A stretch of DNA of 64,000 nucleotides from Salinicola endophyticus (GTDB lineage Bacteria; Pseudomonadota; Gammaproteobacteria; Pseudomonadales; Halomonadaceae): NCBI RefSeq assembly GCF_003206575.1, contig NZ_PZJO01000002.1, forward strand, positions 496,728 to 560,727, in the 5' to 3' direction. Shown one piece after another: positions 25,641-33,684 of the stretch (position 1 is the stretch's first letter; each line of letters begins with the position of its first letter). The notes beneath the pieces were generated by a model. It searched no databases and was not told where the DNA came from. It worked only from the letters and a program-made list of their open reading frames with translations. The translations under genes and the position numbers were made by a program.

Positions 25641-26254
25641 TCATGGCTGGCTCACAACATTGACCGCGGTAACCCCCTGGTTCCAGATCATCTCAAGGTG
25701 GGAGGATTGCACGATCGAGTGAACAGGTCGCGGGCTCATAAGTCCCCAGCACACCGCACCCTGCTGCCTAACGGATGGATACCTCATGCCAGGCATTTTC
25801 TGGTCGCTGGCCGCGGCGCCCAGCGCACGACTGGCGGTATAGTCGTCCGGGGCAAAAATGGGATCGTCCAGCGGTAACTGACAGAGGTCCAGAAGATTGG
25901 CTTCAGAGAACTCGCAGATCAGCTCACGGAACACGAAACGGTCAAAGCCCAGATCAGGGACGTTGTGCCAATAAGCCTCTTGGTGGTGGCGAACTTCGGC
26001 GATGGCCGTATCCAGGCAATCAGCCAGGTACAGCACTCCAAAGCTCCCGCAGCTGAATTGCGAGCCGCTGGTATTGAGGTGGGTGAAGGCCGCGACCGCG
26101 TATGTGCAGCCCGGTATGCCGAATGGAATGTCTGCCCGCTCGATGAGTGCTAGGTCGCCTGCTTCAGCCAGCGGCCGAGGGTTGGTAAGCGCCTGGAGCT
26201 GATGCAGCGCGTCGAACTCTTCCTCGTCGGCCACTTCCACCTCAGTGGATAAGG
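25641..26254 (-). pseudogene. RES-domain toxin, 5'-truncated
   Basis: The reading STEVEVADEEEFDALHQLQA to the stop at 25641 is a RES-family toxin body, with GVLYLADCLDTAIAEVRHHQ, a typical core block, and FDRFVFRELICEFSE. RES toxins degrade NAD+. The N-terminus is missing: at about 26255 the frame runs into a copy of the 5' end of the 16448-17065 gene. The cognate antitoxin may be the orphan at 32458-32874. Probably inactive because the start is lost. Confidence 0.8.
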
Positions 26255-26318
26255 GAGGACATCGGGCAGCATGATGACCAGCAGCGCGGAGAGGTTGAGG
26301 AACTGATGGAGTTTCATG
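26255..26318 (-). pseudogene. 5' fragment of the OB-domain membrane gene, duplicated
   Basis: The first ~20 codons (MKLHQFLNLSALLVIMLPDV) and the leader of the 16448-17065 gene are repeated here, then the sequence switches to the RES toxin. The leader stem-loop is also present (26358-26384). Confidence 0.85.
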
Positions 26319-26357
26319 GTGTGGCTCCTGAAGTGAGGACTCAGGAGATACACCGGC

Positions 26358-26384
26358 CCCATCGGGGAGGTGTTCCCCTGATGG
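26358..26384 (-). promoter_or_regulatory. Duplicated leader stem-loop
   Basis: CCATC+GGGGA pairs with TCCCC+GATGG around GGTGT, the same structure as at 17106-17133. It now precedes only a gene fragment. Confidence 0.7.
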
Positions 26385-26427
26385 ATAAGGTCCAGAGAAC
26401 GCCGCAGCGACGAGGGCTAGATCGCGA

Positions 26428-26652
26428 TCAGTTGAAGAACTTGATCGCTGAGAGGAAACCGACAGCGGCGACCAACATGCCACCGAGACGAATCGTGAGC
26501 GTTTGCGTGATGCGCTGCTCGAAATCCCTCAGGTCTTGCTTGCTGGCGATATCCCGCATGTCATCCTCCAGGGCGTCAATCACATTCCTGGCCTTATCGG
26601 CTGGAACATCGATCGCGCGGAGCGCGTCGTAGAGGCTTATCGAGTGCTTCAT
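26428..26652 (-). CDS. DUF1640-like coiled-coil membrane protein, second copy
   Basis: 74 residues, diverged from the 86-residue protein at 17160-17420: MKHSISLYDALRAIDVPADK, a shorter coiled coil (DIASKQDLRDFEQRITQ) and a C-terminal helix RLGGMLVAAVGFLSAIKFFN. The upstream leader with the 18-bp palindrome is kept almost unchanged while the protein has diverged. This points to recombination between two related elements rather than a recent tandem duplication. Confidence 0.72.
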   Translation of the reverse strand: MKHSISLYDALRAIDVPADKARNVIDALEDDMRDIASKQDLRDFEQRITQTLTIRLGGMLVAAVGFLSAIKFFN

Positions 26653-26685
26653 GGGAATCTCCTGAATTTAAAGGGAGATTCCCCG

Positions 26686-26703
26686 CCAGGGAGATCTCCC
26701 TGG
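26686..26703. promoter_or_regulatory. Perfect 18-bp palindrome, second copy
   Basis: Identical to the palindrome at 17455-17472 and at the same distance upstream of the paralogous DUF1640-like gene. Confidence 0.85.
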
Positions 26704-26729
26704 GAGGGTGAGTTGCATCCAGCTCGCGA

Positions 26730-27052
26730 GGAGCGCCGTCTTTCGGAATGCGTTACGGCTTCGGGATTGCCCAAGGGCAAAGGGCGTCACTGATGACCGT
26801 CAGTCACCAGCGGCTTACGAGCTGAGGATAGCTGGAGTGGATGATGAGCTACAAGAGCCCCGGCACTGCCCTGTCCTCGCTGAACACCAGAAGCGGCCTC
26901 GAGCTACTGCGATAGTCTAAATGGGTGGTACTTGAGAGAACATTAATTTACATTCGTAGAATACAACCGCGAACATAGGATGAGCTGATCTACCCCATGG
27001 TCACGGGTTGACATGTCGATAGGGTGGGTCGCTTTCGACTCGAAACAGACAT
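26730..27052 (+). repeat. R1 repeat, copy c
   Basis: Matches R1a and R1b through the conserved hairpin and the ~50-bp core (26907-26956). It lies between the second DUF1640-like gene and cargo 3. The following 27053-27211 is AT-rich and probably carries the cargo 3 promoter; I see no gene there. Confidence 0.9.
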
Positions 27053-27211
27053 GGTGGGAACCCTAAGCTCCATTAGTAATATCAAGTAGCTTAGGTGTAT
27101 TATTGGAAATATGTCTAATTAGACACACCCACAGATTTTAATAGCATGGACAATTAAGCTTTTGAGCTTAGCCTCATCAATCACCACCCCATATTTTAAA
27201 ACAGCGAACCA

Positions 27212-28885
27212 ATGAAAGCCATTAATTTAAAAGAAGTCAGAATATCCAATTATAGAAGCATCAGAGATGAGCAGATCCTTCTCATTGGTGATGAATCCAC
27301 CTTTATCGGGCCAAACAATGCCGGCAAAACTAACGCATTGCGAGCAATATCTATTTTGTTTGGTGGGTATGATAATTTATATGGTTATGATCGAGATGAA
27401 GATATACCCTTTGACCGCCAGTCAAAGAAGACTTCAATTATAGGAAATTTCGAGATTGCCGAATCGGAAAAATGGTTCTGGGAGTCAATAGATCGACTCC
27501 ACGAACTTCAAGGTACAACAAGAGAAACAAATGAAATTTCGCTCTACCTGTATTTTACAGACACTAGCACGCCAGTATATAACTTTTTCACCAACGTTAA
27601 ACGACCTCAAGATAAAAAGGCAGATTATAGTAGGATTCTAAGGGGGCTGGTGAATGAATTTGTCTCAAAATTTCAAGTTGTCTATATACCTAGCGAAAAA
27701 AGTATAAGCGATCTCTATAAAACCTTGCTAGCACCAAGGCTTAGTTCAAAAGCTGCGGCCATCCTCAGCAGTGCAATGAAAGAGCTCAATGAAGAATTGG
27801 ACTCTATAAATAAATCTATAAACGAGACTCTTCGAGCATCGAATATCAATAAGGCTAAGGTTCAGATTGAGGTTCCAGGCGGCAGCTTGGAGAATATTAT
27901 TGGTCAATTTAGCCTTGCCGTTACAGATGAAGTAAAAACATCATACTTAAGCAAAGGACGTGGACTACAAGCTGCTATATTCTATGCCAGCCTCCATTGG
28001 ATCGATGAACGAATCAAGGAATCTGGTCAGCATCCTGTCTGGCTGATAGAAGAACCGGAAAGTTATATGCACCCTGAGCTAGCCAATAGCAGCAAGGATA
28101 TGGTTCGAGACCTATCGAAAAAAAGCATTTCAATTGTAAGTACGCATTCGATGCAGTTTATGCCTAAGACAGCTGAGGGAATTCATGGCTTTAGCATCTC
28201 TTCCGGAAGCACCAGAGTTGATCGATACATGAAGTTTGAGGATGCTTGTAATACTCTCAAGAGATCGCTAGGCATTCGCTTTAGTGATTATTATGGTTTA
28301 GCAGATAGCAACATTTTTGTTGAGGGGAAGTGGGACGTATACATTATCAAGCAGTGCGGAAGAAAAATACAAGAGCTCTCCGGGCATCCTCTTCCTTTAC
28401 TCCTAGATTCTCTTGTTATAGATAAAGAGGGTACTACCGGTTTATCTGGATTCATCAAGGCCGTATACGAGCACGTACGTAAGGAAGTTGCGGCTGTTAC
28501 ATTGCTAGATGGCGACCCGGCAGGTGTAAAGGCACGTAGGGAATTACAAGGTTTTTTCTCTGGAAGAGGAGAGTTTGTCTCTAATAGAGATTTCGTTTCT
28601 GTTAGAACGGGGTATGAAATGGAAGGGGTTTTCCCAGATGAATGGATTAAAGAATGTTATTCAGAACATGAAGGCTGGTTCGATGATTGGAGCGTAGATG
28701 CAAGTGATGCGGTTGAGCCATTCTCTATAAAGGACAGCAAAAAAGAAAACTATGCTAAATATATGTGCTCTAAACTTCATGCGATCGAAGTGGGTGATGA
28801 TATATCTAGTGAATTAGAGGAGCGCCTATTTAACCTTTTTTATGTGTTAGAGGATGCTTTGTCCGCGCAAAGTAAGAGGCTATAG
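27212..28885 (+). CDS. OLD-family ATPase with TOPRIM nuclease domain (cargo 3)
   Basis: 557 residues. Walker A GPNNAGKT is at residues 33-40, Walker B in VWLIEEPESYMHPE at about 277-290 and the switch His in SIVSTHS at about 312. The C-terminal TOPRIM domain shows IFVEGKWD (about 368-375) and LLDGDPAG (about 431-438), which supply the metal-binding Glu and Asp residues. OLD proteins are ATP-regulated DNases in phage defence, for example GajA of Gabija, which also has this length. The partner here is an FRG protein, not the Gabija helicase GajB. AT-rich, transferred DNA; weak ribosome site. Confidence 0.88.
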   Translation: MKAINLKEVRISNYRSIRDEQILLIGDESTFIGPNNAGKTNALRAISILFGGYDNLYGYDRDEDIPFDRQSKKTSIIGNFEIAESEKWFWESIDRLHELQGTTRETNEISLYLYFTDTSTPVYNFFTNVKRPQDKKADYSRILRGLVNEFVSKFQVVYIPSEKSISDLYKTLLAPRLSSKAAAILSSAMKELNEELDSINKSINETLRASNINKAKVQIEVPGGSLENIIGQFSLAVTDEVKTSYLSKGRGLQAAIFYASLHWIDERIKESGQHPVWLIEEPESYMHPELANSSKDMVRDLSKKSISIVSTHSMQFMPKTAEGIHGFSISSGSTRVDRYMKFEDACNTLKRSLGIRFSDYYGLADSNIFVEGKWDVYIIKQCGRKIQELSGHPLPLLLDSLVIDKEGTTGLSGFIKAVYEHVRKEVAAVTLLDGDPAGVKARRELQGFFSGRGEFVSNRDFVSVRTGYEMEGVFPDEWIKECYSEHEGWFDDWSVDASDAVEPFSIKDSKKENYAKYMCSKLHAIEVGDDISSELEERLFNLFYVLEDALSAQSKRL

Positions 28886-28979
28886 CAAATGAATCAAATA
28901 TCTCCGCGAAAGCGTCGCACTAATTCATTCGTGTAATGCGCTAGTAAATTCGGACGTTAGATCTTCGAGGTAGAATGCT

Positions 28980-30311
28980 ATGCCTACTTTTATAAAAAGC
29001 ATCGACGAACTAAAGCTTCATTTCTCAAAATATAAGAGTGGATATTTGTTCCGTGGACAAGTAAAGCATTATATAGATTCTGACGGACGCGCGAGTATTC
29101 CTACATCTTTCAGCAGGCATGGCTGTATTCCTGATGTTATGTTCAAGTGGACCCATTATGCTAAAGCCATGATTCGTGGGTTCTCTGGCATGGACTACTT
29201 CGACATGGGTTTAGAGTTGCCTCAGGCAATACTGCAACACTACGGTTGGCGATCATTTTATGTGGATTTAACTAAATCTTCCTCGATTGCATGTTGGTTT
29301 GCATCAAATGCTTATGAGGAATCTAAGTCTATTCACATGAGTGAAGATATACAAGAGAATCCTTTGTGGCTGGTTCACAAAGACGCAAAGCACAGCCAGC
29401 CTGAAGGAACAGGACATATTTATATTATAGATTGCTTGGCATTAGAAACCCTTGGTGTAAAGATTCACGACCTCACTTCACTTCAAGGCGATGAAGGTAG
29501 GCTAAGATTTCACGCTCAACAAGCCTGTTTAGTGGGTAATTTGAACGACCGGCTGCCCCCTCAAGTTATCACTTCACATATCGAAGTCCCGAGTAGCGTG
29601 CTAAAAGAATACTGTGACATACATCAAATAAACGATGTCTCAGATGTTTTCCCACCAAGCAAAGAAGACTTTATTTTAAGAACGCTTCTAAGTTTACCGT
29701 GGGAGAGAATGCGTATAGATAGTCTAATGCCCACATACCGGAGAGGCTTGGAGATTCCGGATTACGAAGATAACTTTATAAAGCGTCTCCCTCCACATAT
29801 AACGCTGTACAATAACTTCTGGCTTTCTGATAACAGGCACAACCCGGAGAACCCATTTAAGAACTTGGTTTTTTACAAACTCCCACAATTAGCATATTAC
29901 GCCAATACCGATCAGCCTTTTGATATAAGCCTTGTTAGTGAAGCTCTGGAAAGGCATGGAGATTTCGTGGTTGAGATAGATGGTTTGGTGAAAATAGTGG
30001 AATCGCAAGAGGAATATATTTACGAAAAGGGAATACATGTTTCTGTTAATTGGGAAGGGTATGTTTCGGTATCAGGGTTGATCGTCTCTCATCCAAGCAA
30101 TATTGTTGAAGGCGTGGGTACAACAGTTGCTTGGATTTATAAAGAAAGAAACAATATCTGGGAGCGAGTTGACCACCATGACCAATGCCCTTGCAACAAC
30201 ATACTAAGACATCAGTTGCAGTTTTCATTGCTCAGAGTGCTCAATGAAGCGATAAAGAACGAAGAGTTTGTTACAGAGAACTCTTGCTCTTACAGGCATA
30301 AAGATCTCTAA
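28980..30311 (+). CDS. FRG-domain protein (cargo 3)
   Basis: 443 residues. The N-terminal FRG domain is clear: GYLFRGQVKH at residues 21-30 and ILQHYGWRSFYVDLTKSSSI at about 84-103, then ACWFASNA. FRG domains occur in many predicted bacterial conflict systems, but their biochemical activity is not established to my knowledge. The ~250 C-terminal residues are unrecognised. It lies 95 bp after the OLD-like gene with GAGGTAG before the ATG. It could be the effector or sensor partner of the ATPase. Confidence 0.82.
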   Translation: MPTFIKSIDELKLHFSKYKSGYLFRGQVKHYIDSDGRASIPTSFSRHGCIPDVMFKWTHYAKAMIRGFSGMDYFDMGLELPQAILQHYGWRSFYVDLTKSSSIACWFASNAYEESKSIHMSEDIQENPLWLVHKDAKHSQPEGTGHIYIIDCLALETLGVKIHDLTSLQGDEGRLRFHAQQACLVGNLNDRLPPQVITSHIEVPSSVLKEYCDIHQINDVSDVFPPSKEDFILRTLLSLPWERMRIDSLMPTYRRGLEIPDYEDNFIKRLPPHITLYNNFWLSDNRHNPENPFKNLVFYKLPQLAYYANTDQPFDISLVSEALERHGDFVVEIDGLVKIVESQEEYIYEKGIHVSVNWEGYVSVSGLIVSHPSNIVEGVGTTVAWIYKERNNIWERVDHHDQCPCNNILRHQLQFSLLRVLNEAIKNEEFVTENSCSYRHKDL

Positions 30312-30314
30312 CCA

Positions 30315-30368
30315 GCCTAACAAGTCAAGGCTGTCGGACACTTCGCGCCGCAGCTTGGAAAGTTAACC
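30315..30368 (+). other. attC-like site between two cargo genes
   Basis: GCCTAAC (30315-30321) fits the attC R'' core. An inner AAG(G)CTG/CAGCTT stem has one extrahelical G, and the far end GTTAACC is close to the R' core but not exact. This suggests that the genes were once integron cassettes. Weak support. Confidence 0.35.
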
Positions 30369-30392
30369 ATATAGTCTAAACCATGGAGTTCC

Positions 30393-31070
30393 ATGTTGCG
30401 AAAAAATCATGAGCAATCAATAATTGATGGTTTTTTTGACCATTTTAAAAACATTGCAGATCAACATGGAGAAAACCTTACCAGGTGCTCATCTGACGGA
30501 CAAGACAAACTCTTAGGTGGAGATTATATATTCACAAATCATACAAGATTTGTTTTAGCGGAGTTCAAGTACGAGGAAAAAGATATAAAATCGGAGAAAA
30601 AAAAGACAGGAAGACTAAATCTATGTAAAAATCTTGACAGGCATGAGCGCAGATTACAGCAAAGCATTAGTTGCCACTTTATTGGCTGGTCTACTCGTCA
30701 ACATGATCGGTCGGTCGAGTTTAACAAATACTACCATGAAGTTTGCAATACATTTATTTTTCCTCAAACAAAAGCCCTTAGACAAAAAGCACCAAACTAT
30801 AATGAACGAAGAAAGGCTGACATGTTGATAAAAGACTTCCTTGATGGAAATATAGGTGCCACCTATAAGGCTTTTGAATTATATATTGAATGGCTACTTA
30901 AGTTAGAAGGCGGAGGCACTAACAGTGTTGAGCTTCTAACTCGAGACCCTACTAGCAAATCAATGAGGATGATTGACTTCAACTCGGTTAAAGAATTAAA
31001 AATATGGCTCGACTATATCAGACCTAGCCAGGCAAGAAAAAACAACCCGGGAAATTCATTCAATCTATAG
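30393..31070 (+). CDS. Small PD-(D/E)XK-like protein (cargo 3)
   Basis: 225 residues with GGAG before the ATG. Near the N-terminus, Asp44 in LLGGDYIF and Glu57-x-Lys59 in VLAEFKYEEKD have the spacing of a PD-(D/E)XK nuclease core, with a preceding helix. No larger family is recognised. It is the third gene of the AT-rich cargo block and is followed by a strong terminator, so it belongs with the OLD-like and FRG genes. Nuclease activity is inferred from the motif only. Confidence 0.62.
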   Translation: MLRKNHEQSIIDGFFDHFKNIADQHGENLTRCSSDGQDKLLGGDYIFTNHTRFVLAEFKYEEKDIKSEKKKTGRLNLCKNLDRHERRLQQSISCHFIGWSTRQHDRSVEFNKYYHEVCNTFIFPQTKALRQKAPNYNERRKADMLIKDFLDGNIGATYKAFELYIEWLLKLEGGGTNSVELLTRDPTSKSMRMIDFNSVKELKIWLDYIRPSQARKNNPGNSFNL

Positions 31071-31074
31071 AGCT

Positions 31075-31121
31075 AAAAAAAGAGCAAGTATAAGACTTAC
31101 TAATCGCTTAGGCTCTTTTTT
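31075..31121. terminator. Terminator after cargo 3
   Basis: AAAAAAGAGC pairs with GCTCTTTTTT (31112-31121), with an additional inner stem. The A-run and T-run on either side would allow termination in both directions. Confidence 0.8.
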
Positions 31122-31165
31122 GGCTGCTGTTAAAGCCTTATATCTACCCTGGCTTAACGTCAGCT

Positions 31166-31357
31166 TCTGGCCGAAAGCTGGCTATAAATGGGAGCCTATG
31201 TCATCCGGCGAGTCCAAACTAGAACGCACTCAGCGGCTAGTGCCTGAGGGGCTACCCTTTTGCCCTTTCCCTCGCCCGGCCCTTTGGGGTTGCCCTGGTC
31301 TTTCAACCGGATAACCCCCTTCCCCTTATTCCCCCTTCCCTTCTCTCCCTTTGACTA
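31166..31357. repeat. R2 repeat, copy b
   Basis: Similar to R2a over about 190 bp, again between cargo and the 3' end of a RES gene. Short ORFs across it are by-products of the biased sequence. Confidence 0.85.
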
Positions 31358-31382
31358 TGCCCTTTCCCCTTTCCGTGGGGCC

Positions 31383-31901
31383 TTATTCCCAGGAGCTGGG
31401 GTCACGTGGTAGCTGTCCACGCGGGTCGAATACGCTCAAGCTGTCCTGGCTGGTCAGGGCTTCTGTGAAAAGCACCAGGTTGATGCCCTCGGGCCTTGCC
31501 TGTGAGGGAAAGAGGATACCTCGGGCGCCGACCTCCAGAGCCATATCACCCAGAAGCCAGGTCGGTGGCTCAACGCGCTCGTTAAACCACATCCGCCGCC
31601 AGTCACAGTAGAGTTCCTGCCACAGTGGATCCCAAGCACCGCTATAACCCGCGCGGAAGTCAATTACGGAGGCAACGTCCACTTCGTAGCTGACGATCAG
31701 TCCCGGCGGCATGAGCGCAGACAGCTGCTTGTATTCCGCCATGGCGGTCGCTTCATCGAGGGAGAGATAGAGAGCAGGCACCCCCACCCTATTCAAGCGT
31801 CCGCCGTGGTCTCCCGCCCCTGCACCACTCGTCGGCATGAACGCCCACTTGGGATCATGGACGCGATAGGCAGCCGAGGCGAAGTGTGGAAGCTCGATCA
31901 C
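31383..31901 (-). CDS. RES-domain toxin
   Basis: 172 residues, full length for the compact RES family. Typical features are AAYRVHDPKW near the start, GGRLNRVGVPALYLSLDEAT, AEYKQL and the C-terminal GILFPSQARPEGINLVLF. RES toxins deplete NAD+ and are neutralised by Xre/MbcA-type antitoxins. The ATG overlaps the antitoxin stop by 4 bp, a standard antitoxin-toxin operon. Confidence 0.9.
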   Translation of the reverse strand: MIELPHFASAAYRVHDPKWAFMPTSGAGAGDHGGRLNRVGVPALYLSLDEATAMAEYKQLSALMPPGLIVSYEVDVASVIDFRAGYSGAWDPLWQELYCDWRRMWFNERVEPPTWLLGDMALEVGARGILFPSQARPEGINLVLFTEALTSQDSLSVFDPRGQLPRDPSSWE

Positions 31902-32326
31902 CCGACGACGCCCGCCTGCAGGGCTCGAATATATCGCAGCAGGTCCTCACTGCGCCCATCGCTGACCAACTGCTCGGCGGTCTGATAGTCGAACGTGCTG
32001 ATGGGCTCGTTGCGGAACCAGAAAAGGGCATCGTGAAAGCTACCGTTGATATCCGTCGCGGCAGCCAGCACCCGTATGGCATCGCGCAGAAAGCTTTGCA
32101 GTTTCTCCGCACCCGCGGCGCGGTTGATGGTCGTGCGGTGGACATGAGCGCGGCTGGCCAGCACTTGGATGTCCATACTGAGTGCACTGGCAAACAGGCG
32201 GGGGTTGATAATAGGCTGCCCACCCGGCCGTGCCGCTGTCCTCAGATCCTGGACGAAACGATCGAAGCTATCTGGTACACGGTAGTTGCTCGGCTCGATA
32301 GGCTGACGAAGGGCTTCGGTGGCCAT
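31898..32326 (-). CDS. Xre/MbcA/ParS-family antitoxin of the RES toxin
   Basis: 142 residues: an N-terminal helix-turn-helix-like region (LASRAHVHRTTINRAAGAEK) and a C-terminal toxin-binding DUF2384 region (FHDALFWFRNEPISTFDYQT, then AEQLVSDGR). It is expected to bind the RES toxin and repress the operon. First gene of the pair. The 131 bp upstream contain the likely promoter, including ATGCATCCTATATGC, which is AT-rich. Confidence 0.88.
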   Translation of the reverse strand: MATEALRQPIEPSNYRVPDSFDRFVQDLRTAARPGGQPIINPRLFASALSMDIQVLASRAHVHRTTINRAAGAEKLQSFLRDAIRVLAAATDINGSFHDALFWFRNEPISTFDYQTAEQLVSDGRSEDLLRYIRALQAGVVG

Positions 32327-32457
32327 GGTGCGCTCCTTGATGCTTTATGCATCCTATATGCCTCATAAAAGCATCATAGCAGCTTCACGCGTGGTGCACA
32401 GCCTCGCAGCCGCTGCGGGCCAAAGGGGGAGATCCACAGCAAAGTGGCGGACACTCA

Positions 32458-32874
32458 TCACTGGCCGTCTCCTAGGGCGTTGATATGATCGAATGTCTTT
32501 TGCATCCCCTTCAGCCCCTCAAGCGCCATTGACTCCAAGGGAGTTCGGCCGCGGAAGCCAGGATTGTGATTGGGCATGGTGATGTAGCCGTAGACGTTAG
32601 CCGGATTCTCGAACAGCGCCCTCAGGGCTGCGTGGATATTCAACACCAAACTGACCCGTGTCATCTGATCGGAATTGAGGCTCACCTGCCGATCCTGGTC
32701 GGCGCCGATGGCACGGCTGTATGTGTCACTGGAGATCTGTAGCAGGTCGACACGCTGCTGTGGTGTAGCCCCCCACTTCTCCAAGATCTTCACCGCGGCG
32801 CGTAGCCCTATGATGTGCGTATCCCTGTCACCGGCCGATGCTTCTACGGTTGCCATGCTCGTCTCCAGTTTCAT
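32458..32874 (-). CDS. Orphan Xre/MbcA/ParS-family antitoxin
   Basis: 138 residues from the ATG at 32874. AAVKILEKWGATPQQRVDLL and the C-terminal LFENPANVYGYITMPNHNPG with GRTPLESMALEG are clear marks of this antitoxin family. It differs from the antitoxin at 31898-32326 and has no toxin directly after it. An ATG overlapping its stop opens about 30 codons before a stop, possibly the remains of the toxin start. The truncated RES gene at 25641-26254 is the likely former partner. Confidence 0.85.
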   Translation of the reverse strand: MKLETSMATVEASAGDRDTHIIGLRAAVKILEKWGATPQQRVDLLQISSDTYSRAIGADQDRQVSLNSDQMTRVSLVLNIHAALRALFENPANVYGYITMPNHNPGFRGRTPLESMALEGLKGMQKTFDHINALGDGQ

Positions 32875-32906
32875 GGATACCAAAGTCGCTATATCGTGTT
32901 CTGAGA

Positions 32907-33191
32907 TTAAGAATACTTATGCATCCAGTGCTCCCTTAGTTCACTAACAATTTCTCTGTTCCAGTAATCACCACGATCTATGTCCAAGGGGCATGAGCTA
33001 CCCCTGAGGTCCCAACCATGCCGGCGAATTGGTGCGTGCGCATATGGGTATAGATCTATTCGGAAGAATTGGGAAAGAGAGGTTGCCGTGCCGCAATACT
33101 CTGTGTAGGCTCCAGATACAATCCGTAACAGTGCAAAGGTAATGCTGACTCCTGCAAGGTCAGTGGAGTGTGCCACGCGGCCTTGTGGCAA
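32907..33191 (-). CDS. Doubtful small ORF
   Basis: 94 codons with no recognised domain. The C-terminal half (HGWDLRGSSCPLDIDRGDYW) has protein-like composition and could be the tail of a disrupted gene. No good ribosome site is seen. Listed only because the 32875-33258 gap is otherwise empty. Confidence 0.3.
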   Translation of the reverse strand: MPQGRVAHSTDLAGVSITFALLRIVSGAYTEYCGTATSLSQFFRIDLYPYAHAPIRRHGWDLRGSSCPLDIDRGDYWNREIVSELREHWMHKYS

Positions 33192-33258
33192 TTCAACACC
33201 CTCTTAAATTAGTAATCCTGCGACAACAACTGGGGTCTAACTCGAACCGGAGAGAACA

Positions 33259-33684
33259 ATGAACCTTACGATACGAAAGACTATCTGGCTAATGCTCGCC
33301 GTCATTTTTTCGGTTCTTATCGTCGCGTGTGGCGGGGAAGATACAAGGCCTTCAGAAGACAAAGTTAAGCTCGACCTCCAAGACAGGCTGGATGCTAATT
33401 TTAAAGGCCTCGTGCACTTAGAGAAACTCGACATCACGAAGCGAGACGTTCTCGCTGAAGATCGCGTCAATCTTGGTATCACGATGACCCTCACGGTCAA
33501 TGAGTCTGAAGTCGACCAAGCGATTCAGCAATATTGGGCACGTCAGCAAATCATGAGGTCGTATAACAGCCCACCGAATAAAGAACGGCTGATGGCAATG
33601 AACAAAAAGCAGGAAAAAGCTACCATCCAGTATCGAAAGCAAGCTGGTAATGTTTGGGCGCTCTCTGGCCTCGTGCCGCGTTAA
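33259..33684 (+). CDS. Small lipoprotein of unknown function
   Basis: 141 residues with a lipoprotein signal (IRKTIWLMLAVIFSVLIVAC, Cys24 followed by GGED). The mature part is charged and helical (KVKLDLQDRLDANFKGLVHL). No family recognised. Plus strand, opposite to the ICE transfer genes, with GGAG before the ATG. Such lipoproteins in ICEs sometimes act in entry exclusion, but nothing here shows that. Confidence 0.7.
   Translation: MNLTIRKTIWLMLAVIFSVLIVACGGEDTRPSEDKVKLDLQDRLDANFKGLVHLEKLDITKRDVLAEDRVNLGITMTLTVNESEVDQAIQQYWARQQIMRSYNSPPNKERLMAMNKKQEKATIQYRKQAGNVWALSGLVPR

Noticed and set aside
27212..31070. Gabija system
   Set aside because: The OLD-TOPRIM protein is GajA-like in size, but the next gene has an FRG domain and none of the UvrD-like helicase motifs of GajB.
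31120..31314. ORF of 64 codons across R2b
   Set aside because: It lies in a repeat that has no matching frame in R2a and has no ribosome site.
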